The translations under genes and the position numbers were made by a program. Positions 14,266 through 19,189 of a DNA stretch of 19,189 bases are shown one piece after another. This DNA is from a bacterium (GTDB lineage: Bacteria; Patescibacteria; Gracilibacteria; 1-14-2-50-48-13). The stretch spans positions 1-19,189 of the forward strand of contig JAUIFW010000005.1 in the NCBI GenBank assembly GCA_030430105.1, in the 5' to 3' direction. How positions within the stretch are numbered: position 1 is the first letter of the stretch; each line of letters begins with the position of its first letter. The notes below the pieces were generated by a model. The model ran no database searches and was not told where the DNA came from. It was given only the letters and a program-made list of their open reading frames with translations.

Positions 14266-16155
14266 ATGAATAAAAATCTGGGAAACATTCCATTTCCAGA
14301 AGAGGGTAGAGAGAAACGCAAAGGAGCATTGGCTCGTGCGTATATTCATGCTGTAAAAGAGGAGGCTTCAGGAAAGGTTGAAACAGTACTTTCGCGCTCA
14401 AAAAAACAAACCAAAGTAGCATCGGCAGCAATAGTTGCCGCAGCAAAGAAGGCCTCGCTCACTAGGTCCAGGGTGCTTTCAAGGGAGGAGAAAGAACGCT
14501 ACACAACAAAGTATTTTGAGGGTGGGAAACGAAGTTTAGATACGCTTCGCTATACGCAGGAGCATCCAGTTGATACGAAGCTAGAGAATAAGTCAGCAGA
14601 TAAGCTGGCTGTACTATGGCCAACCTTGCATGAGAGAGCAAACGAGTATGTGGCAAGACATTGCTTCAAAATGGCTGATGCGGAGGATTGTCCTGAGGAC
14701 GAGTTCAACCTCATTCGGCAGGCAGCGGTGGATCCTTTGACAGGGCTCTTCAACAGTAGAGGATACATGGTTGCTGCAGAGCAAATGGAGAAGATGCAGC
14801 CTGGAGATGTCTTCTATATGGTGGTGAGTGATGGTAACAACTTCCGAGAAGAAAACATTCTTGGTGGCATTAGTACGGGTGACTACCTTATTGCCGATGT
14901 CTTTGGGGGCAATATGCATGAATTCGAAGATCATATTCGAAGTAAAGGGGGAAGAAGCCTGACTATGCGAGAGGGCGGAGAAGAGTTCACAAGTATCATT
15001 CGTTCTGGGAAGAATGGTATAGCCGATGGTGTGCTTGAGGCAGAGGTGGAGTCCTTGAGGAAACATATTCAGGAAGCAAACAATGCTTCTAAATCGCAGG
15101 GGCAAAGAGAGCAGTATAAAGAGCTGGTGGAAGCTCGAAGAGATATTCGGCTCTATGATGATGAGGTCGGAGGGGTAAGTTTTGTGATATTGCCCGTAGA
15201 AATAGCAAAGGATACTCCTCTTCCCATGGGGGTGCACCTTTTGAAGCGGGCGAGGACCTATGCAGATCAGATGCTTACAGAAAAGACAGAATCGCAAGAT
15301 GGAAAAAACAAGGTACACATCGCGGAGAAAGTAAGCACCAAAACGCTGCAAGAGACGTCATTCCATACACTCAAAGGAAAGACGCAGCAGAAGCAAATGG
15401 AACGTGTGCATAGAAAGCTTGGAAGAAGCTTGAAGTATAGCAATCAGGAGAGAATCAAAACATTGATCACAGATCTAGAGTTCTCACCAGACTCCAAGGA
15501 GAACAGGGCCGTGAGAAAAAAGGCATTGTACTGGATACGAAATGTAACCAATCAACCCATTCCAAAAGCTATTCCAAGAGATCATCATGGCGTGCTTGTC
15601 AGGGCTAGGATGGATTATCTGTCGTACCTCGCAGAGTCTCAGCCACAAAACCAGACAATGTCTGTGGAAGAGCTGAATCAGCGAGAGGAAAAACTGAGGG
15701 AGGATCAGCTAGCACATGTGCGCCTTAGTTTCCAAACAAGTAACCTCAAGGCTGTAAATTCTGTCCTAGGACATGTGTACGCGGATGATGTCGTACTTTA
15801 CCGAACATGGCATACAAAGCAGTTTGTAGAGAAGGTGATGAGGGAGTTCCCAGAGTACTTCGCACCTGGTGAAGAACGAGTGGAAATCAAGCATTCAAGT
15901 GAGTTTACCGTAGAGCACCTGCTGGTCGCTGCAAGGTCTGGATCAGATGCTGAAGCGGTCAAGGATGTAGAAGACTATATCAAGAAGGCGTATGTCACCT
16001 TCATGAAAAAGAGGCTAAGAGAAAGCATTTTCTTGTTTGTTTCAGGAGATCATGAGAAAGGGGAGCTTAGTCTCAAAGAGGAAATTATCGGCTACTGTGA
16101 AGACAATGGCCGCTCCTACGACCCGCAAATAGGCATTCAGATAGAAAAAGTGTAA
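14266..16155 (+). CDS. GGDEF domain protein with a second degenerate GGDEF-like domain
   Basis: This is a possible diguanylate cyclase or c-di-GMP-related regulator; 629 residues, no signal peptide, no TM. Residues 1-150 are charged and helical. Domain 1 spans about 155-352. DPLTGLFNSRGY at 156-167 opens it. SDGNNFREEN (188-197) aligns with the metal-binding D-x-D-x-F-K-x-x-N stretch and keeps the first Asp, and GGEEF is at 237-241. Between GGEEF and VSFVILPVE (304-312) lies an extra helical insert of about 55 residues, and RARTYADQMLTEKTESQDGKNKV closes the domain. The RxxD product-inhibition site is absent. A second domain seems to occupy about 483-600: SNLKAVNSVLGHVYADDVVL (492-511) matches the same stretch, KHSSEF (542-547) replaces GGDEF, and ESIFLFVSGD follows. 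Activity of domain 1 is plausible; domain 2 looks inactive. No Shine-Dalgarno site. Confidence 0.78.
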   Translation: MNKNLGNIPFPEEGREKRKGALARAYIHAVKEEASGKVETVLSRSKKQTKVASAAIVAAAKKASLTRSRVLSREEKERYTTKYFEGGKRSLDTLRYTQEHPVDTKLENKSADKLAVLWPTLHERANEYVARHCFKMADAEDCPEDEFNLIRQAAVDPLTGLFNSRGYMVAAEQMEKMQPGDVFYMVVSDGNNFREENILGGISTGDYLIADVFGGNMHEFEDHIRSKGGRSLTMREGGEEFTSIIRSGKNGIADGVLEAEVESLRKHIQEANNASKSQGQREQYKELVEARRDIRLYDDEVGGVSFVILPVEIAKDTPLPMGVHLLKRARTYADQMLTEKTESQDGKNKVHIAEKVSTKTLQETSFHTLKGKTQQKQMERVHRKLGRSLKYSNQERIKTLITDLEFSPDSKENRAVRKKALYWIRNVTNQPIPKAIPRDHHGVLVRARMDYLSYLAESQPQNQTMSVEELNQREEKLREDQLAHVRLSFQTSNLKAVNSVLGHVYADDVVLYRTWHTKQFVEKVMREFPEYFAPGEERVEIKHSSEFTVEHLLVAARSGSDAEAVKDVEDYIKKAYVTFMKKRLRESIFLFVSGDHEKGELSLKEEIIGYCEDNGRSYDPQIGIQIEKV

Positions 16156-16167
16156 ATAATATTTACA
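16151..16167. promoter_or_regulatory. 17-bp perfect palindrome TGTAAATAATATTTACA
   Basis: Two 8-bp arms around a single central A overlap the stop codon of the GGDEF gene and lie about 49 bp before the next ATG. Its size and symmetry suit a dimeric repressor site. It lacks a following T-run on the plus strand, so it is not a terminator. Confidence 0.5.
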
Positions 16168-16176
16168 AAAACAAAA

Positions 16177-16213
16177 AATACTGCATAAATAAATTAAGTG
16201 TCTATGTAGTATT
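16177..16213. promoter_or_regulatory. 11-bp inverted repeat just before the 112-residue gene
   Basis: AATACTGCATA (16177-16187) and TATGTAGTATT (16203-16213) pair over 11 positions with one G-T wobble and a 15-base AT-rich loop. The right arm ends 2 bp before the ATG at 16216. It could hide the start in RNA or act as an operator. No Shine-Dalgarno site is seen between it and the gene. Confidence 0.45.
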
Positions 16214-16215
16214 CT

Positions 16216-16554
16216 ATGTTTAATCAGTTTCCAAGTAGTAGCGAGAGCTCCTTTAATCTGCCCAAAAGCAGGGATGAGGTGTTTGTAGATGCAGTGCTTG
16301 CAGAGGTAAAGTCTTGGTCAAGAAACATCCGATTGGAGCAAACTATGGAAACGCTACTTCAAGACTGTAGAGAGATCGCAGGCTGGAGTTCCTTTGACCG
16401 GTCACAGCGAGTGATCACCTTTAAAGCAGTATGTGAGGTGCGTGAGAGAGCAGATTGGGAGCATGAGCAGACAAAGGCTGCTATCAAACATATAAAGCAA
16501 GGGGTGCTTAAGCTCCTCGAGCAAGGCAGTATGCTGTGGCACGAGACATACTAA
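16216..16554 (+). CDS. 112-residue helical protein of unknown function
   Basis: I do not recognise this protein. A polar start (FNQFPSSSESSFNLPKSRDE) is followed by predicted helices: VFVDAVLAEVKSWSRNI, QTMETLLQDCREIAGW, DRSQRVITFKAVCEVRERAD and TKAAIKHIKQGVLKLLEQ. It has two Cys and four Trp, with no signal peptide or TM. It may be a small soluble helical bundle. It lies 60 bp after the GGDEF gene on the same strand, with two palindromes in the gap and a hairpin/T-run just past its end. It may be co-transcribed with the GGDEF gene or have its own regulated promoter. A partner role with the GGDEF protein is inferred from position only. Confidence 0.65.
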   Translation: MFNQFPSSSESSFNLPKSRDEVFVDAVLAEVKSWSRNIRLEQTMETLLQDCREIAGWSSFDRSQRVITFKAVCEVRERADWEHEQTKAAIKHIKQGVLKLLEQGSMLWHETY

Positions 16555-16557
16555 GTA

Positions 16558-16566
16558 TGCTATAAT
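16558..16566 (+). promoter_or_regulatory. Extended -10 promoter of the CCA-adding enzyme gene (TGCTATAAT)
   Basis: A perfect TATAAT at 16561-16566 has TG one base upstream and lies 4 bp past the upstream stop codon. No -35 match is present. The start would be near 16573, about 19 bases before the ATG at 16592. This rules against the in-frame ATG at 16565, which lies within the -10 box. Confidence 0.6.
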
Positions 16567-16591
16567 GAGAGTACCAATCTCTCATTTTTTT
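16566..16591 (+). terminator. Terminator-like hairpin overlapping the promoter
   Basis: TGAGAG (16566-16571), a 7-base loop and CTCTCA (16579-16584) are followed by seven T (16585-16591). It would end transcripts coming from the 112-residue gene. The stem is short, so efficiency is uncertain. The left arm is upstream of the expected start of the TGCTATAAT promoter, so that promoter's RNA would escape it. Confidence 0.5.
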
Positions 16592-17917
16592 ATGGTTCCG
16601 ACCGGTATCCAAATCGTCAAAAAACTACGCACGGAAGGCTTCGAAGCCTATTTTGCGGGTGGATTTGTACGAGACTTACTACTCGGCAGGGAGCATAAGG
16701 ATGTGGATATCGCTACATCAGCCAAGCCCGAGGAGGTCGAGGAACTATTTAGCAAAACCTACCCGGTTGGAAAAAGCTTTGGAGTTGTTCATATTATCGA
16801 GGGGGACCATCAGTTTGAGGTAGCAACCTTTCGTAAGGATAGCCCTACATCTGATGGAAGGCGACCAAAGTATGTGGCCTACGGGACGCTCGAGGAGGAT
16901 GCAGAGCGCAGAGATTTTACGATCAATGGAATGTACTATGATCCCATTGAGGAGAAAGTAATTGACCTAGTAGGAGGAGAAGGAGACCTGAGAGAGCGAG
17001 TGATCCGTTTTATTGGAGACCCAAAAACGAGAATCCACGAAGATTACCTGAGGCTACTTCGTGCCGTCCGTTTCGCTCATCAGATCCAAGGACAATATGA
17101 GCCGAAAACCTATGAGGCAGTAAAGGAACTATCGAGCCATATTACCACGGTGTCCTGGGAGCGTATTCGAGACGAGATCAACAAGATGCTGCTCTCAAGT
17201 ACGAGAGCAGAAGCGATGGAGGACTTGCAGGACTTGGGATTACTCTCACATACGGTGCCAGAGCTCGAGAAACTGAAGGGGGTGGCGCAGCCTAGAACGT
17301 ATCACAAGGAAGGAAGCGTGTGGAATCATGCAATGCAAGCCATCAAAACCCTCAAGGCACCATTCGATGAAGATATACGACTAATCTGGGGAGTGTTACT
17401 GCATGATATTGGTAAGCCAGAGACCTTTCATGTGGAGGAACGTATTCGCTTTGATGGGCATGCAGAGGCTTCTGCCCGTATTGCAAGAGAAGTGCTGACG
17501 CGGCTACGCTTTCCAAAGCGAGACGTAGAACACATCACCTGGGCAGTAGAACACCATATGAGCTTGTTTCACTTGCTTGGAGATCGCACTTCGGAAGTGC
17601 GCAAGCGCAAGTGGTTCCTTCACCCTGCCTTCCCATTGCTGCTAGAAATTCACCATGCGGATATACTTGGTACGTCTCCACATGACCTTAGCTCCTACCG
17701 CAAGCTTATGCGTGAATACAAGCGCTTTGTAAAGAAGCACGGTACGGAGTTCGCGCCACTAGTAGGAGGGAAGCGCATTATGGAGTGGACAGGACTCAAG
17801 CAAGGTAAGGAGCTAGGAGCGCTACTTGAAGACCTGAAAGAAAAGCAGCTACTTGGTGAACATAAGAAGGAAAAGGACGTACGATCGTACATACTTGATA
17901 AATACAAAAAAATATAG
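16592..17917 (+). CDS. CCA tRNA nucleotidyltransferase / poly(A) polymerase family protein with HD domain
   Basis: This adds or repairs the 3' CCA of tRNAs, or adds A tails, using CTP/ATP. The class II nucleotidyltransferase head is complete (441 residues, numbered from 16592): GGFVRD at 23-28, the metal-binding D37 and D39 (HKDVDIAT), the nucleotide-recognition block ERRDFTIN at 105-112, and the RNA-binding block EDYLRLLRAVRF. An HD phosphohydrolase domain follows with LLHDIGKP, the later AVEHHMSLFH, and HADILG. This is the layout of E. coli Cca and many bacterial relatives. CCA addition and poly(A) polymerase activity cannot be told apart safely by eye; a single gene in a small genome favours CCA. 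The ATG at 16592 is chosen over 16565, which overlaps the -10 box. No Shine-Dalgarno site is seen. Confidence 0.9.
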   Translation: MVPTGIQIVKKLRTEGFEAYFAGGFVRDLLLGREHKDVDIATSAKPEEVEELFSKTYPVGKSFGVVHIIEGDHQFEVATFRKDSPTSDGRRPKYVAYGTLEEDAERRDFTINGMYYDPIEEKVIDLVGGEGDLRERVIRFIGDPKTRIHEDYLRLLRAVRFAHQIQGQYEPKTYEAVKELSSHITTVSWERIRDEINKMLLSSTRAEAMEDLQDLGLLSHTVPELEKLKGVAQPRTYHKEGSVWNHAMQAIKTLKAPFDEDIRLIWGVLLHDIGKPETFHVEERIRFDGHAEASARIAREVLTRLRFPKRDVEHITWAVEHHMSLFHLLGDRTSEVRKRKWFLHPAFPLLLEIHHADILGTSPHDLSSYRKLMREYKRFVKKHGTEFAPLVGGKRIMEWTGLKQGKELGALLEDLKEKQLLGEHKKEKDVRSYILDKYKKI

Positions 17918-17923
17918 TATAAT
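17895..17923 (+). promoter_or_regulatory. Promoter of the dehydrogenase gene: TTGATA, 17 bp, TATAAT
   Basis: TTGATA (17895-17900) and TATAAT (17918-17923) are 17 bp apart, close to consensus for a housekeeping sigma factor. It lies within the last codons of the upstream gene, whose TAG (17915-17917) abuts the -10 box. The start would be near 17930, with a leader of about 33 bases. Confidence 0.65.
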
Positions 17924-17962
17924 AAATGGATAGCTTATTTGCGTCTTTAGAGCACTCTTGCT

Positions 17963-18979
17963 ATGTCAAAGCATATCCTGATTACTAGAAAACTCGATGA
18001 AGCAGGACTTCTTCCACTGAAGGAGGCGGGTTTTACCTTTACAATGCGTGAGAGTAATACGCCATACAGCAAAGCTGAGCTGTATGAGGAGGCTGCGAGA
18101 TCAGATGCGGTCCTTACTTTTCTTACCGACCATATAGATAGTGCTTTTTTCGATGCAAACCCAAGGGTGAAGGTGTTGGCAAACTACCGGTCGAGATATG
18201 ACAATATTGATATAAAGGAGGCTACGAATAGAGGCATACCCCTTCTCTATGTGCCCAATGCTGCCAAACAGGCGGTAGCAGAATTCTCCATTTCCCTACT
18301 CCTTTCCATTGTACGGAAGATTCCAGATGCAAACTCCTTCGTCTATGAGGGAAAGTTTAAGCGCTACGACCCCTCGCTCTTCCAAGGAAGGCTCTTTTCA
18401 GGGAAAACACTTGGTGTGATTGGGTTTGGAAGTGTAGGGCAGATGGTTGCAAAATTTGGCCATGCCCTGGGTATGCATGTGCTCTACACAGACGTGGATA
18501 AGGTGAAAACCAGAATTCCAGCCAGGCAGGTTGAATTAGATATGCTGCTTAGCGAGTCAGATTTTCTCTCTGTTCATCTGCCGAATGTCCCTAGCACTAA
18601 GCGGTTTCTTGGGTATGACGAGTTCAATAAGATGAAGAAAGGTGTGTATGTCGTAAGTACGTCACACGGAGCAAGTATCTCTATGGGGGCTCTTTGTCAG
18701 CACTTACAAACAGGAAAGGTAGCTGGTGCAGCCGTCGATCTCTTGAGTAACGAAATGGATGCAAAGTCAGCGAAGCGGCTGAATACGCAAGTCAAAACCA
18801 CACCAAATCTCCTACTGACTCCCCACATCGCAGCGTCGACGGTGGAGACCAGGCGTCTTATGGCGTATCAGTTATCGGAGTCCATCGTACAGGCGCTGCA
18901 GGGAGAAAAACCAAAGTTCGTGGTCAATCCAGAAGTATACGCAAAGAAAAAGAAGTGGTTACCGTTTAAGGGGACATAG
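17963..18979 (+). CDS. D-isomer-specific 2-hydroxyacid dehydrogenase family protein lacking the catalytic Arg
   Basis: By family this would interconvert a 2-keto acid and a D-2-hydroxy acid with NAD(H), in the cytoplasm. It has 338 residues, normal length. GVIGFGSVGQ at 151-160 is the Rossmann motif, and YTDVD at 175-179 puts an Asp at the end of the second strand, favouring NAD over NADP. Catalytic Glu264 (LLSNE) and His288 (LTPHIA) are present. The usual N-x-[STAGC]-R signature instead reads STSH at 232-235, with His in place of the substrate-carboxylate-binding Arg. The substrate loop reads ANYRSRYDNIDI (73-84) where GxGxDNID is common. The fold call is firm. The substrate is unknown, and the enzyme may be altered or inactive as a 2-hydroxyacid dehydrogenase. 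It has its own strong-looking promoter. No clear terminator follows. Confidence 0.88.
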   Translation: MSKHILITRKLDEAGLLPLKEAGFTFTMRESNTPYSKAELYEEAARSDAVLTFLTDHIDSAFFDANPRVKVLANYRSRYDNIDIKEATNRGIPLLYVPNAAKQAVAEFSISLLLSIVRKIPDANSFVYEGKFKRYDPSLFQGRLFSGKTLGVIGFGSVGQMVAKFGHALGMHVLYTDVDKVKTRIPARQVELDMLLSESDFLSVHLPNVPSTKRFLGYDEFNKMKKGVYVVSTSHGASISMGALCQHLQTGKVAGAAVDLLSNEMDAKSAKRLNTQVKTTPNLLLTPHIAASTVETRRLMAYQLSESIVQALQGEKPKFVVNPEVYAKKKKWLPFKGT

Positions 18980-19036
18980 TCACTTGCTCCAAATGATGGG
19001 ATATACTAAGGTATCCGCAGTATATACGCCATATTT

Positions 19037-19189
19037 ATGAACCATTTCTTTGCCATCGTTCCAGATCACCAAATGTGTATCCCAGAGATTGGTGGTGCGC
19101 ATTTGAAGGAGGTAGAGCAGACAGTGAATGCACTGATGAAGCTCACGATCAAAATGCATGCGGAAAAGCTCGGCAGGGCTATTCTTATC
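19037..19189 (+). CDS. Start of an unrecognised gene (3' end outside the window)
   Basis: An ATG at 19037 opens a frame that runs 51 codons to the window edge without a stop. It begins MNHFFAIVPDHQMCIPEIGG and continues with a likely helix (HLKEVEQTVNALMKLTIKMHAEK). Codon use resembles the neighbouring genes. I do not recognise a family. There is no signal peptide and no Shine-Dalgarno site. A TATACT at 19002-19007 in the 57-bp gap may be its -10 box, but no matching -35 was found. It is on the same strand as the dehydrogenase. Confidence 0.5.
   Translation, partial: MNHFFAIVPDHQMCIPEIGGAHLKEVEQTVNALMKLTIKMHAEKLGRAILI

Noticed and set aside
14614..15351. 245-codon open frame on the minus strand inside the GGDEF gene
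   Set aside because: It is fully antisense to a gene with recognisable domains, its Cys/His/Phe-rich product looks like a shadow translation, and it has no promoter or ribosome site.
18980..19036. Confident promoter in the gap before the last partial gene
   Set aside because: TATACT at 19002 is reasonable but no -35 lies at a suitable distance and there is no TG extension, so it is only mentioned within the gene entry.

Overview
The window looks like chromosomal DNA from a Candidate Phyla Radiation (Patescibacteria) bacterium or a similar reduced, probably single-membrane lineage. This is inferred from style, not from a marker-gene tree. Genes are tightly packed, with 1-4 bp gaps or ATGA overlaps. 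Shine-Dalgarno sequences are mostly absent, and leaders behind TGnTATAAT or TATAAT boxes are very short. A MacA-like adaptor is followed by one ATPase and two FtsX-type permeases. TGA is used as a stop (cmk), which argues against the TGA-recoded Gracilibacteria and SR1 groups. No RNA gene, IS element, CRISPR array or phage gene was seen, and the longest gene-free stretch is about 246 bp.

Region 1 (1-4560, + strand) is a surface-polysaccharide block. It holds the tail of a Wzt-like ABC export ATPase, a tandem-domain GT2 glycosyltransferase, and rmlD-rmlC-rmlB. These three rml genes supply three of the four steps to dTDP-L-rhamnose; rmlA is not in the window. Together they suggest assembly and export of a rhamnose-containing cell-surface glycan.

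Region 2 (4561-7558) is on the minus strand. It holds leuS and, downstream of it, a 76-residue very acidic protein with its own TTGACA/TATAGT promoter, a Shine-Dalgarno sequence, a perfect 14-bp palindrome over the promoter and a factor-independent terminator.

Region 3 (7559-12985, + strand) is a MacAB-like operon: an adaptor with an unusually long coiled coil, one ATPase and two paralogous permeases that probably form a heterodimer. It converges with no gap on region 4 (12986-14181, minus strand), where cytidylate kinase is coupled by an ATGA overlap to a small membrane-anchored or exported protein.

Region 5 (14266-19189, + strand) holds a protein with a recognisable GGDEF (GGEEF) domain plus what I read as a second, degenerate GGDEF domain, then a 112-residue unknown protein preceded by two palindromes. 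It continues with an HD-containing CCA-adding enzyme or poly(A) polymerase family protein, a D-2-hydroxyacid dehydrogenase family protein that lacks the usual catalytic arginine, and the first 51 codons of an unrecognised gene.

The best leads for new biology are the double-GGDEF protein with its palindrome-flanked partner, the acidic small protein with its palindromic promoter, the hairpin-plus-TAAANNN intergenic element seen twice, and the Arg-to-His dehydrogenase.
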